Translations under genes and position numbers: made by a program
From: JAEUMD01 sp036768475
GTDB lineage: Bacteria > Pseudomonadota > Alphaproteobacteria > Rhizobiales > Hyphomicrobiaceae
Direction of reading: 5' to 3'
Length of the DNA: 64,000 nucleotides
Assembly (NCBI GenBank): GCA_036768475.1
Contig: DAIPMW010000012.1
Coordinates: 56,435 to 120,434, forward strand
The notes under the pieces: generated by a model
Databases searched by the model: none
The model's input: only the letters and a program-made list of their open reading frames with translations
Told to the model about the DNA's origin: nothing
Shown here: positions 16,927-25,810 of the stretch, piece by piece
Numbering within the stretch: position 1 is the first letter of the stretch
How the letters are laid out: each line of letters starts with the position of its first letter

Positions 16927-18308
16927 GTCGCCTCGTCATCGTGTCGAACCGTGTTGCGGACCTTGAAAAGACGATTCAATGTGGCGGCCTTGCTGTGGCA
17001 CTCGGAGATGCCTTGAGGGAAGCTCAGGGCATCTGGTTTGGCTGGGACGGCCGCATCGCCGACGACAGGACGCCGCTTGGCGTTGATATCCGGCAGCACG
17101 GCGGTGTGCAAACCGCGACGGTGCCGCTGACCGGTACAGAGTATGACCAATACTATGTCGGTTTCTCCAACAATATCCTCTGGCCGGCATTCCACTATAG
17201 GCTCGATCTCGTCCAGATGGATCCTGGTTATGTCGAGGGATATCGACGTGTGAATCGCCGGATGGCTGCAGCGCTTCTGGGGCTCCTCCAGCCGGATGAT
17301 CTGATATGGGTGCATGACTATCATCTCATGCCGCTGGCTTCGGAGCTTCGTGCGCTCAATGTACGCCAGAACATCGGCTTTTTTCAGCACATCCCGTTTC
17401 CCTCCCCCGATATCTTTGTTGCAGTTCCCGAGCATGAGTGGTTGGCGCGCGCCCTCTTTTCATATGATGTGGTCGGCTTTCAGACTCATGCCGACAAATC
17501 CAATTTCTTCCGCTATGTCACCGAGCATCTCGGCGGCGAGGCGATAGGAGCTGGTCGGGTGAAGGCGTTCGGGCGAACGGTTGTCGTCGATGCATTCCCG
17601 ATCGGCATCGATGTCGACGCCTTCTATGCAATGGCTCATACGCGAGAGGCTGATGAGCAGATCGAGCGTCTGCAACGCAGAAGCATTTCAAGCGTGCAGA
17701 TTGTCGGTGTCGATCGTCTTGACTACACCAAGGGTCTGCCGGACCGCCTTCGCGCATTCCGGCGTCTGCTGGAGCTCTATCCGGAAAACCGAAAGACCGT
17801 CACGCTGATGCAGATCGCGCCGGCGACTCGCGAGGACGTCGCGGCATACGCCGACATTCGCCAAGAGCTGGAAGGCTTGTCGGGCGCCATTAACGGCGAG
17901 TTTGGAGATTTCGACTGGACACCGGTGCGTTATATTCATCGGCCAATTCCGCGCAATACGCTCGCAGCGCTATTTCGCGGCAGCCAGGTGGGGCTGGTCA
18001 CACCGCTGCGCGATGGAATGAATCTCGTCGCCAAGGAATATATTGCCGCGCAGGACGTGGACAATCCCGGCGTCCTTGTTCTGTCGCGTTTCGCCGGCGC
18101 GGCCGAGGAGATGGATGAGGCGGTGATCGTCAATCCCTACGACACGGAGGAGGTTGCGGTTGCTCTGCAGCGGGCTTTGCGGATGCGGCTGGATGAGCGC
18201 AAGGTGCGTTACGCAGCGTTGATCCGACGTATCCGGAAGCATGATGTTTCGCGCTGGCGGGACTCGTTTCTCAAGGCACTTCGCCAGAGCGGGGAGACGC
18301 TGCGGTGA
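16923..18308 (+). CDS. otsA: Trehalose-6-phosphate synthase
   Basis: 461 aa, GT20 family, normal length. The N-terminal GGLAVALGDAL (about 20-30) binds the donor; later signatures include WVHDYHLMPLA (about 126-136) and VDRLDYTKGLPDRL (about 261-274) with the R/K pair that contacts the donor phosphates. It joins glucose from UDP-glucose to glucose 6-phosphate to form trehalose 6-phosphate in the cytosol. The ATG overlaps the GH15 stop (ATGA) and its own stop overlaps the glucokinase start (GTGA), so translation is coupled on both sides. Confidence 0.96.
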   Translation: MSRLVIVSNRVADLEKTIQCGGLAVALGDALREAQGIWFGWDGRIADDRTPLGVDIRQHGGVQTATVPLTGTEYDQYYVGFSNNILWPAFHYRLDLVQMDPGYVEGYRRVNRRMAAALLGLLQPDDLIWVHDYHLMPLASELRALNVRQNIGFFQHIPFPSPDIFVAVPEHEWLARALFSYDVVGFQTHADKSNFFRYVTEHLGGEAIGAGRVKAFGRTVVVDAFPIGIDVDAFYAMAHTREADEQIERLQRRSISSVQIVGVDRLDYTKGLPDRLRAFRRLLELYPENRKTVTLMQIAPATREDVAAYADIRQELEGLSGAINGEFGDFDWTPVRYIHRPIPRNTLAALFRGSQVGLVTPLRDGMNLVAKEYIAAQDVDNPGVLVLSRFAGAAEEMDEAVIVNPYDTEEVAVALQRALRMRLDERKVRYAALIRRIRKHDVSRWRDSFLKALRQSGETLR

Positions 18309-19228
18309 GCGGTCCCCTCCTGCTTGCCGATGTCGGCGGCACGAATGTGCGGTTCGCCATGTCGCGCCATGCCGGTCAGATCGAGAACGTATGTGCGTAT
18401 GCAGCCAGTAGTTATCCGCAGTTCTCCGACGCGCTTGGCGCATATCTAGCGGAGGTGACTGTTCGTGGATGCAGCCTTGCGGGGGTGCGCATTGCTGCGG
18501 CGGGTCCGGTAGAACAAGGTTTCGTAGATCTGACCAACTTGCCATGGCGCATCGAGGTCGCCGCGATCGAGAAGCAGGTTGCGGCGCCGGTCCGCCTTCT
18601 CAACGACTTGGAGGCCGTTGCCGCCTTTCTGCCCTACGTTCGCGACCGTGATGTGACGTCCATTGGCGCAGATTGGCGCATAGGGCCGCCCGCAACACGT
18701 CTGGCGATCAACATCGGTACCGGATTTGGTGCGGCAACGGCTCATCACATCGATCCTGGCGGCTGGGCGATAACGGCGAGTGAGGCGGGTCATATGACGC
18801 TGGGTCCGGGCGCGTTTTCCTGTTGGCGGGACGATGCGGAACTGCGTCATGCGGTGGAAGATTTTCTCTCGGGGCCCAGCCTGGTCGCATGGTACCGTCG
18901 CCGGCTTGGCAATGCTGGCGGCGAGGCGGCGTCCGCAGCTCAAGTTTTTGCGCAGGCTTCATCAAATCCACGGGTAGCGAAGCTGGTTGATGATTTCACG
19001 CAAGCGCTCGGATGTGTCGCGGGCAATCTCGCTCTGGCATATGCAGCGTGGGGCGGTGTCTTCCTCTGTGGCAGTGTCGTCAATGGTTGGAAGGCAGCAG
19101 CGGATGCAGCGGCATTTCGTGCTGCTTTTTGTGACAAGGGTAAAATGAGGCACCGCATGACTGCCGTACCGACATGGCAACTGGTCGTGCCCAATCCTGC
19201 GTTGTTGGGGTTGAGCTACACAGCTTAG
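18305..19228 (+). CDS. glk: Glucokinase (Glk family)
   Basis: 307 aa from GTG 18305, overlapping the otsA stop in GTGA. ATP-binding ADVGGTNVRF lies near residues 8-17, NIGTGFGAATAH near 137-148, and EAGHMTLGP near 160-168 with the conserved Glu-x-Gly-His of bacterial glucokinases (non-ROK Glk family). It phosphorylates free glucose with ATP. In this operon it would recycle glucose released by the GH15 enzyme into glucose 6-phosphate, the acceptor for OtsA. It is the last gene of the operon; repeat elements follow directly. Confidence 0.93.
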   Translation: MSGPLLLADVGGTNVRFAMSRHAGQIENVCAYAASSYPQFSDALGAYLAEVTVRGCSLAGVRIAAAGPVEQGFVDLTNLPWRIEVAAIEKQVAAPVRLLNDLEAVAAFLPYVRDRDVTSIGADWRIGPPATRLAINIGTGFGAATAHHIDPGGWAITASEAGHMTLGPGAFSCWRDDAELRHAVEDFLSGPSLVAWYRRRLGNAGGEAASAAQVFAQASSNPRVAKLVDDFTQALGCVAGNLALAYAAWGGVFLCGSVVNGWKAAADAAAFRAAFCDKGKMRHRMTAVPTWQLVVPNPALLGLSYTA

Positions 19229-19229
19229 G

Positions 19230-19262
19230 TCCGACGTGTTTCAATCAAAACCCGACCTGCTC
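19230..19262 (+). repeat. Partial copy of small palindromic repeat family B
   Basis: The stretch CGACGTGTTTCAATCAAAAC, followed by CCGACCTGCTC, matches the right half of the two copies near 63.1 and 63.3 kb with few differences. The left half (AGAGCAGGCCACAACGGCC in those copies) is missing here. It sits immediately after glk and abuts a family A repeat. Confidence 0.6.
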
Positions 19263-19264
19263 AA

Positions 19265-19364
19265 GAGCATTTTTAGCTGAAGTGCAGCGGTTCAGCTGAA
19301 AAACATGCTCGAAACAAGATGCTGGATTGCGTTCATGTTTTCATCAAACATGAACGCGATCTAG
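19265..19364 (+). repeat. Dispersed palindromic repeat family A (RIME-like), copy 1
   Basis: About 100 bp, clearly the same element as those at 27341 and 27899 with a dozen or so differences. It contains two inverted repeats: GAGCAT...ATGCTC around a TTCAGC core, and a perfect 12-bp stem GCGTTCATGTTT/AAACATGAACGC with a 5-nt loop at 19330-19358. It ends in CTAG. It lies between glk and the convergent formate dehydrogenase gene and may end transcription from both sides. Confidence 0.8.
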
Positions 19365-19389
19365 GCGCACCTGCAAATGAACGTACCAT

Positions 19390-21738
19390 TCAGCCGATTG
19401 GCTCCAGCCGAGCCGCGGTCCGCTTATAGGCTGGTGTGTGCGATGCAGGATCGAACTTTGTGCCGACCAGACGGTTGGCCGGAGCCTCGCCGAAATGGAA
19501 GGGGTAGAAGATCGCACCTTCCAGCGTTTTGTCCGTGACCCGCACCTTGACCTCCACCGAACCGCGCTTTGTCACGATGCGGCCGCGACCGCCGTCCGAG
19601 AGGCCATAGCGGCGCGCGTCTTCGGGATGCACCTCGACCTCACCTTCCGGCCGCATATGATTGAGTCCGCGCGAGCGGCGCGTCATCGTCCCCGTATGGT
19701 AGTGCTCCAGTAGCCGCCCGGTATTGAGGTTCAAGGGATAAGCGTCATCCACCTGATCAGCCTCGGTGTCGTTTTGATGCAGGACCGAGAACGTTGCTTT
19801 ACCTGTGGGCGTCGGGAAAATTTCGGCATAGAGGAACCGTGTCCCCGGGTGGTCGGCGTCGAGACAGGGCCATTGCAGCCCACCATCGCCAAGCCGTTCG
19901 TGGAGCATGCCGGCATAACTCGGGACGAGCGACGCGATCTCTTCCATGATCTGCGCTGTTGATACATAGCTCATTGCGTAGCCCATCGCTGTCGATAGGT
20001 CGCACACCACCTGCCAGTCAGGTCGCGCTTCGCCAGGCGGCGGAAGGGCAGGGCGCAGCAGCTGAACGCGCCGCTCCGTATTGGTGAAAGTACCATCCTT
20101 TTCTGCAAAGCTCGCGACCGGGAGCACGACGTCCGCCAGCGCGGCTGTCTCCGACAGGAACAGATCCTGCACCACCAGTAGTTCGAGTTTTCGAAGTCCC
20201 TGCTCGACCTCGTCGATATCAGGGCTCGACCCCATCGGGTTTTCACCCATGATGTACATGGCCTTGATGTCACCATGCACCGCGCCTTCCTCGAGCTGCA
20301 CGACCGTCTTGAACGTGTTGTCGGGCAGCGAAACGCGCCACGCTTTCTCGAACTTGGCGCGATCTTTCGGGTCTGTGATCGAGTGATACCCCGGCAGTGC
20401 GTTGTGCTGGCCCTGCATATCGGATGCGCCCTGCACGTTGGACTGCCCGCGCAGCGGGATGAAGCCGGTGCCGGGCTTGCCCACATGCCCGGTCAACAGC
20501 GACAGATTGGCCATCGCGAGGGCTCCGTCGACACCGGTCAGATGCTGCGTCACGCCCATGCCCCACAAAAGCATGCCACGCTCGGCCTTGCCGTAGATCA
20601 ATGCCGCCTGCCGTATACGGTCTGCCGGCACGCCCGTCAGCGCTTCGACTGCTTCGGGGGTGTAATCTCTGAGGTTGTCGCGAAATGCCTCCCAGTTCTC
20701 CGTGCGCGCCGCGATGAAGGCTTCGTTCGCCAGTCCCTCCGCGATGATGACGTGCGCGATGGCGTTGAGGACCGCAACGTTGGTGCCGGGTTTGGGCCTC
20801 AACCACACGTCGGCGTGGTTCACCATCTCGATCCGCCGCGGATCGACGACGACGATCTTCGCCCCTGACTCGTACTTGGCCTTCATCACCTGACTTGAGA
20901 TGACCGGATGCGTCTCGGTGGTGTTGGAGCCGACAATGATGAATGCGGACGCCATGCGCACGTCGGGCGAAGAGGCGGAAGGTGCGCTTGAGCCCACCGC
21001 GTTCTTCAGTGCTACGGCGGAGGCCATATGGCAGAGCCGTGCACAGTGGTCGATATTGTTGGTGCCGAAGGCGCAGCGGATCAGTTTCTGGAATACGTAG
21101 TTGTCCTCGTTCGTAGCGCGCGAGGACGTAATGCCAGCAAGTGCGTGGGGTCCATACGTCGCCTTCACCGCGTTGAAGCGGCTCGCCGCGAACGAAATCG
21201 CCTCCTCCCAGCTTGCCTCTTCGAGCGGGCTGTTTTTGCCGCCGCGGCGGATCAACGGCTTCGTCAGCCTGTCTGGATGGTGAATGAAATCCATGCCGAA
21301 ACGGCCCTTGACGCACAGGTTTCCGGCATTGGCGTCCGAAGCGTGTGAGGGCTTCACCGCAACAATGCGGTCATTCTCGGTTTCCAGTTCGATGGCGCAT
21401 CCAACGCCGCAGTAGCCGCAGACGGTCGTCGTCGTCTTGCGCAGGTTCCTGGGAAGGCGACCTTTGTCGGTGAGATCCTTCAGGGCGCCGGTCGGGCAGA
21501 CGCCAACGCACTGGCCGCAATTGTTGCATTCGGTGTCGCGGAAGTCGGCTGTCCCACTGACGAGGGCGGGATAGCCCTCGTCGTCGATCGTGTAAACGTG
21601 GCGGTGCTGCACCTCGTTGCAGATACGCACGCACTGCTCACACTTGATGCATTTGGCATGGTCGAGCTGGAAGAACGGCCAGGAGACCAGCGGCTGCAGC
21701 GCGTTTTCGGCGCGAATACCCCTCGCAAACTCGTTCAT
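19390..21738 (-). CDS. fdhA: Molybdenum-dependent formate dehydrogenase catalytic (alpha) subunit
   Basis: 782 aa from ATG 21738, overlapping the stop of the upstream flavoprotein gene (ATGA). Two ferredoxin-type [4Fe-4S] motifs occupy C30-C40 and C71-C81. The molybdopterin oxidoreductase domain follows with its own [4Fe-4S] site (C107, C110, C114, C142) and an active-site C236-H237 pair in ARLCHMA; Cys-His here is the formate dehydrogenase hallmark, in the selenium-free form. The C-terminal molydopterin-dinucleotide-binding domain (LNTGRLLEHYHTGTMTRRS) is complete. No Tat signal is seen, so it is cytosolic. With the partner at 21735 it should oxidise formate and pass electrons to NAD(P). Low-level CO2 reduction is also possible for such enzymes. 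Confidence 0.88.
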   Translation of the reverse strand: MNEFARGIRAENALQPLVSWPFFQLDHAKCIKCEQCVRICNEVQHRHVYTIDDEGYPALVSGTADFRDTECNNCGQCVGVCPTGALKDLTDKGRLPRNLRKTTTTVCGYCGVGCAIELETENDRIVAVKPSHASDANAGNLCVKGRFGMDFIHHPDRLTKPLIRRGGKNSPLEEASWEEAISFAASRFNAVKATYGPHALAGITSSRATNEDNYVFQKLIRCAFGTNNIDHCARLCHMASAVALKNAVGSSAPSASSPDVRMASAFIIVGSNTTETHPVISSQVMKAKYESGAKIVVVDPRRIEMVNHADVWLRPKPGTNVAVLNAIAHVIIAEGLANEAFIAARTENWEAFRDNLRDYTPEAVEALTGVPADRIRQAALIYGKAERGMLLWGMGVTQHLTGVDGALAMANLSLLTGHVGKPGTGFIPLRGQSNVQGASDMQGQHNALPGYHSITDPKDRAKFEKAWRVSLPDNTFKTVVQLEEGAVHGDIKAMYIMGENPMGSSPDIDEVEQGLRKLELLVVQDLFLSETAALADVVLPVASFAEKDGTFTNTERRVQLLRPALPPPGEARPDWQVVCDLSTAMGYAMSYVSTAQIMEEIASLVPSYAGMLHERLGDGGLQWPCLDADHPGTRFLYAEIFPTPTGKATFSVLHQNDTEADQVDDAYPLNLNTGRLLEHYHTGTMTRRSRGLNHMRPEGEVEVHPEDARRYGLSDGGRGRIVTKRGSVEVKVRVTDKTLEGAIFYPFHFGEAPANRLVGTKFDPASHTPAYKRTAARLEPIG

Positions 21739-23639
21739 GGCCTCCACCCCTCCTTGCCGCGATAGACCTTGGTGCCTGCGCCGAACTCGAGTGAAAGCTT
21801 TTGCAGCGTGCACGAGCCGCGCGCCTGACAGACGCAAAGGAGACAGCGGCCCGCCTCGGTCAACGCAACGTCCTCGCCAAAACCCAGCTCCACTTCGGCG
21901 AAAGCGCCCTCGTTGTCATGGCTGCCGATATGCGCGGATGAGCGAAATGCACCGACGCGGGTCTTACCGTCGATGACCGGCATTTGCGCCAGCCGCGCGG
22001 CCGATTTCGCCGCAGCCCCGATGTCGAAGAACTTCGGGGTCTCTCGCCAGATGGTGGCGGCAATGCGTTTGCTGTCGCCACCCTTCAGATAGGCGTCGAT
22101 GGCATAGGCGCCTTTGCGGCCGGCCGCGACGCCTTCGACCACCGTCGCAGCCCCGGTCGCGCAGTCGCCGCCTGCGAACACACCCGGCACGTTGGTCATC
22201 ATCGTCTTTTCGTCGATGACGATGTGTCCCCACCTGTTGACCTCAAGGTGGCTCTCGTTCAGCGCGGCGCTATCGACGTCCTGGCCGATTGCCATCAAGA
22301 TGGTGTCGGCCGGTGTGAAGTACTCCGAGCCAGTGACGGCTACCGGGCGCCGTCGGCCACTGGCATCGGGCTCGCCGAGTTCCATGCGTTGCGCCAGGAT
22401 GCCGATTGCCCTGCCGTTCTCGACGACGATCGAATGTGGCGCCGAAAGGAAGTCGAACTTGATGCCCTCCACGTCGCACTCGTGCACTTCGTGTTCGGCT
22501 GCCGTCATTTCCTTTCTGGTGCGGCGGTACATCATCGTTACGTCGCTTGCGCCCTCGCGGCGTGCGGTGCGAACCGCGTCCGCTGCGGTGAACCCGCCAC
22601 CGACGACAATCACCCGCCTGCCCAGGTCCACCCGCTCGCCCCAGTTGACGCGGGCAAGAAACGCCACGGCCGGCATCACGCCCGGCGCATCCTCGCCAGG
22701 GATGCCGGCGGTCTTGCCGACCATGGCACCGAAGGACATGAAGATGGCGTCAAAACCCTGCGCCTTCAGATCGTCGATCTGGTAGTCGCGACCCAATCGC
22801 TGGTTGCACGTGAGTTCGACACCGAGCGACAGGATGTCGTTGATCTCTTGATCGAGCACGTGGTTGGGCAGGCGGTAGGAGGGGATGCCGAATCGCAGCG
22901 TGCCGCCCGGTTCCTTCTCGGCCTCCAGAATTCTAACAGCATGCCCTTCAAGCGCCAGATAGTAGGCAGCCGACAGACCCGCCGGTCCGGCGCCGATAAC
23001 GGCGACGCGCTTGCCCGTGGCCGGCTTCGGCTCGGGCTGCGTTGGCCGGCCCGTCTTGGCCGCCTCGTCAGCCGCAAAACGCTTCAATGCGCAAATAGCC
23101 ACCGCTTCGCCGTCGATCTGCTTCCTCCGGCAGGGATCTTCGCACGGCCGCGGGCAGACGCGCCCGAGGATGCCCGGCAGCGGTAGCATTTCTTTGATGA
23201 GAGCGGTGGCTTCGACATATTTGCGCTGTGTGATGAGCTCGATATAGCCGGCAATGTCGATGCCGGCCGGGCACGCCGCCTGGCAAGGCGGCTGGCAATA
23301 CGCATTGTGGTCGGACAGGTAGGCGTTGAGGCGTAGCTGCCGCTGCGCCAAGAGAGCTTGTGAGTGCGTCGTGATGTCGAGTCCGGGCCGCGCCATTTCG
23401 GTGCAGGCCTTGACGAAGCCGTCGCGACCTTCGATCTCGACGGTGCAGATTTCGCAGGCGCCCGTCGGCTTGATGCGGGTATCGGCGCACATGGCTGGGA
23501 TGGCGATGCCGGCGCGTTTGGCGGCGGTGAAGATCGTGTCGCCGTCTCTGACCTCGACAATCGCACCGTCGATCGTGATGCTTCGCTCCGCTTCCACGGT
23601 GCCGCAACCGCTGTGCTTCCGGCTGTCGATGTAGCTCAT
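21735..23639 (-). CDS. GltD-like FAD/NAD(P) oxidoreductase with N-terminal [2Fe-2S] domain, formate dehydrogenase partner
   Basis: 634 aa. The N-terminus is a NuoG/ferredoxin-like [2Fe-2S] domain (C51, C62, C65, C79). Next is a GltD-type Fe-S helical domain (C115, C119, C123; C162, C166, C170), then FAD-binding IGAGPAGLSAAY (215-226) and a second Rossmann VVGGGFTAADAV near 345 for NAD(P)H. A cysteine cluster (C599, C602, C604, C610) closes the protein. This architecture occurs in NfnB/GltD-like electron-transfer subunits. It overlaps the catalytic subunit gene by 4 nt, so the two form one enzyme. It replaces the NuoF-like FdsB found in many NAD-linked formate dehydrogenases; NADP use is possible but not proven. 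Confidence 0.85.
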   Translation of the reverse strand: MSYIDSRKHSGCGTVEAERSITIDGAIVEVRDGDTIFTAAKRAGIAIPAMCADTRIKPTGACEICTVEIEGRDGFVKACTEMARPGLDITTHSQALLAQRQLRLNAYLSDHNAYCQPPCQAACPAGIDIAGYIELITQRKYVEATALIKEMLPLPGILGRVCPRPCEDPCRRKQIDGEAVAICALKRFAADEAAKTGRPTQPEPKPATGKRVAVIGAGPAGLSAAYYLALEGHAVRILEAEKEPGGTLRFGIPSYRLPNHVLDQEINDILSLGVELTCNQRLGRDYQIDDLKAQGFDAIFMSFGAMVGKTAGIPGEDAPGVMPAVAFLARVNWGERVDLGRRVIVVGGGFTAADAVRTARREGASDVTMMYRRTRKEMTAAEHEVHECDVEGIKFDFLSAPHSIVVENGRAIGILAQRMELGEPDASGRRRPVAVTGSEYFTPADTILMAIGQDVDSAALNESHLEVNRWGHIVIDEKTMMTNVPGVFAGGDCATGAATVVEGVAAGRKGAYAIDAYLKGGDSKRIAATIWRETPKFFDIGAAAKSAARLAQMPVIDGKTRVGAFRSSAHIGSHDNEGAFAEVELGFGEDVALTEAGRCLLCVCQARGSCTLQKLSLEFGAGTKVYRGKEGWRP

Positions 23640-24174
23640 CGTTCCACCACCTGAAATGAGTGCGCCCGGCTCGATCCTTCGTTGACGTCTGGTTCGGCGA
23701 TGCAGGTTCGGCCATGAGGTTGCACAAGATTCCCGGAAAGCCGGCGACGTATTTTCTTTGCATCGGCAAAAGAAACACTTTGCCTTCTGCAGTTTTGTTT
23801 TGTGCGTTCAGGGATTGGCGCGAAATGGCGGAAAATTTCGAAAGATGACGTTGCCGCAACGACTTCGCAGCATGCACCTGGCGGATTTCATCGGTGTCTG
23901 GGCGGCCGTCGCCATCACGCGTGCCGACCCGATTGCGAAACGGTGGCGCGATTTTCGGAACTGCTGCGCGACGAGCTGTCGCAGCATTTTTGCTGACGGC
24001 AGGGCAGGTCAGCCCGTTGCCGAGGAGCACATCGAGGCGTCGGCGCCTGCTTGGGGTACGACAACAATCTTGCGTCAGCGTCGCTAGTCAGTCTCAGTCT
24101 CATATGAGACTTTTTATGCGGTTGATTGGTTCTACTGATGTTCTTTTTCGTTGCCAGTAACGTATTGATTTTAT
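23640..24174. other. Intergenic region upstream of the formate dehydrogenase operon
   Basis: About 535 bases between the flavoprotein start and tRNA-Thr. Short frames exist on both strands but none has a family signature, a good ribosome-binding site and neighbour-like codon use together. The operon promoter should be in the part nearest 23640, but I cannot place it. Confidence 0.4.
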
Positions 24175-24250
24175 TGGTGCCGGCTGAGGGACTCGAACCC
24201 CCGACCCCCTGATTACAAATCAGGTGCACTACCAACTGTGCTAAGCCGGC
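24175..24250 (-). tRNA. tRNA-Thr(TGT)
   Basis: Reading the minus strand, a full cloverleaf is visible: acceptor GCCGGCT pairs with AGCCGGC, the anticodon stem CCTGA/TCAGG encloses TTTGTAA (anticodon TGT, threonine ACA), and the T-arm GGGGGTTCGAGTCCC is standard. The 3' CCA is encoded (24175-24177). Confidence 0.95.
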
Positions 24251-24704
24251 ATTCCGGGTCTGGGGTGACCCGCCGCGGTGGCGCCATGCGCTACCATGGG
24301 CAAACGCGCCCTTCTTAGCCGGTTCGCGTCCCGCACGCCAACCCCTTGTTCGTTCACCGCTCACGTATATCGGTGGATCTGGGGCAGCGCGCCGCGCACG
24401 ACATTCCGACATCTAGAATTGGCCGCTTGTGTGCAACCTGAAGATACGCGCGTGGCCTTGTTGTCGCCGCTGCCATATCGCAACGCTTGTTGGCGTGGCA
24501 ATGTCCAAGTGGCCCAGAGATTGCAAGAAAAAATACTCAAGACTGTTCCGATATGGGACAATTGGGCGGTGGCCTGATGGTTGCTCTGAGAAATGAGGCC
24601 GTCGCGCCCCACGTCAGGTCTGCAATTTAGAGGAACGTTAGCCAATTTCTGCCATGAACTGGGAAAGTCTGTGTTCGACCAGCATTTGGGAGCTGTTTCA
24701 AATC
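24251..24704. other. Intergenic region, no supported gene
   Basis: About 450 bases downstream (5' side) of tRNA-Thr. A 99-codon plus-strand frame at 24278-24577 has no family resemblance, and its codon use is unlike the neighbours. The tRNA-Thr promoter and that of the exported protein at 24705 must be here, unlocated. Confidence 0.4.
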
Positions 24705-25094
24705 ATGCGTATCAAGAGCACCCTTGCGGCGTTGACGGTTCTGTCCGCCATCCTCGTTGCGTTGCCGTGGCCGGCCTCCGCCGGCGTCCGTCACGATCGT
24801 GACGGCTGGGGACGCGAGCACGTCGCCACACACCGCGTTAACGCGCCGCGCTACAGCCATCGCTATTACGGCAATAACCTGAGCGATCCCTATCACTATC
24901 GCTACGTCCAACCGCGCTATTACCCGGTCTATAATTCTGGCTATTGGGTGCCGGCACGGCACTATCGCAAGGCGCGCAAGCACTACGTGCTGCCGCACTA
25001 CTACAAGGCTTGGGGCTATCCTAAGCACTGCAAGCGTGATCGGGACTGCTATCCCTACCGCCATCACCACCGCCATCACCGTCACCACCGCTGA
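24705..25094 (+). CDS. Small exported tyrosine/histidine/arginine-rich protein
   Basis: 129 aa from ATG 24705, with GGGAG 13 nt upstream. Residues 1-28 form a signal peptide (ALTVLSAILVALPWPASA, cleavage near 27). The mature protein is very rich in Tyr, His and Arg, with YRY/RYYP motifs, and ends in repeated HHRHH blocks. A lone cysteine pair is present (KHCKRDRDC). I know no characterised function. Similar Tyr/His-rich periplasmic proteins are common in Hyphomicrobiales. The His-rich tail could bind metal (inference). A GC-rich hairpin follows at 25139. Confidence 0.75.
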   Translation: MRIKSTLAALTVLSAILVALPWPASAGVRHDRDGWGREHVATHRVNAPRYSHRYYGNNLSDPYHYRYVQPRYYPVYNSGYWVPARHYRKARKHYVLPHYYKAWGYPKHCKRDRDCYPYRHHHRHHRHHR

Positions 25095-25138
25095 GTGGCA
25101 GGTTCGGTGAGCGGGCTTCAAGTGCAACGTTATTGAGC

Positions 25139-25163
25139 GGCCGCCGGTCTTGCGCCGGTGGCC
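25139..25163 (+). terminator. GC-rich hairpin downstream of the exported protein gene
   Basis: GGCCGCCGG and CCGGTGGCC pair over nine positions (one G-T) around a 7-nt loop, 45 nt after the stop at 25094. No strong T-tract follows, so it is a weak or Rho-assisted terminator at best. Confidence 0.35.
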
Positions 25164-25354
25164 GATCTGCATTTGAGAATAGCCGTTCAATCTCTCCGGC
25201 CGCGGCTCGGCGCCGGTTCGGCACTCCTGGGATCGAATAGTGATCGAGGTCACGGTTGCAGCGCGCCGTCGTGTTATCCATATCAAGGATGACGTTACGA
25301 TGTGCCGCGCTCTCCGGTCTCCAGCAAGCGGCGAAGCGGAGTGTGAAGGGTCCG

Positions 25355-25690
25355 ATGCCAAACCGTCATTTCCCGCGCACGATTCCGGGCGATCCCCATC
25401 CCCCGAGCCTGCTCACGTTTCTTGGGTTGCATTGCGCGATGGGAGTGGCCGTTGGGATCGTACTGGCGGCAATCGTGGTGCTGACCGATCTCGGCGGCAT
25501 GAAGCAGCTGTTAACCGAAAGCTCCGAGCCGTTCATTCCGATGTTCGTGCTGTTCGCTATGTTCTCCCTGACCTTCGGTGCATTGAAGATGGGCATGGCG
25601 ATCATGTCTCTGCCGCTGGAAGTGCCTGACGACGGCGCCGATGACGGCGAATATCACGAGCCCCCAGAGCCTCGACAGCCGAGGGATTGA
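25355..25690 (+). CDS. Small two-helix membrane protein of unknown function
   Basis: 111 aa from ATG 25355, chosen over an earlier in-frame start because GAAGGG lies 4 nt upstream and the protein then begins MPNRHF. Two hydrophobic segments (about residues 18-42 and 58-83) flank a short loop, and the C-terminus is acidic and proline-rich (PDDGADDGEYHEPPEP). I recognise no named family. It is monocistronic, followed by a degenerate repeat and the convergent rRNA methyltransferase gene. Confidence 0.7.
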   Translation: MPNRHFPRTIPGDPHPPSLLTFLGLHCAMGVAVGIVLAAIVVLTDLGGMKQLLTESSEPFIPMFVLFAMFSLTFGALKMGMAIMSLPLEVPDDGADDGEYHEPPEPRQPRD

Positions 25691-25713
25691 GCCAGCCGCC
25701 CGCGGCAATCAAA

Positions 25714-25765
25714 ATATGTTTTGTAGAAGCGTGCAGCGGTTCAGCGTGAAGTGAACAACATGCTC
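25714..25765 (+). repeat. Degenerate partial copy of repeat family A
   Basis: The core GTGCAGCGGTTCAGCGTGAA and the flanking ATATGTTTT and AACATGCTC match the first half of the elements at 27341 and 27899. The second half (GCGTTCATG hairpin) is not recognisable. It lies between two convergent genes. Confidence 0.6.
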
Positions 25766-25810
25766 AATCGATAGATCTGCGTCGTAAGCGGTTGCTGTAG
25801 CTGGCGCAGC

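Noticed and set aside
20270..21316. 348-codon minus-strand frame within fdhA in another phase
   Set aside because: Out-of-frame shadow of the formate dehydrogenase gene.
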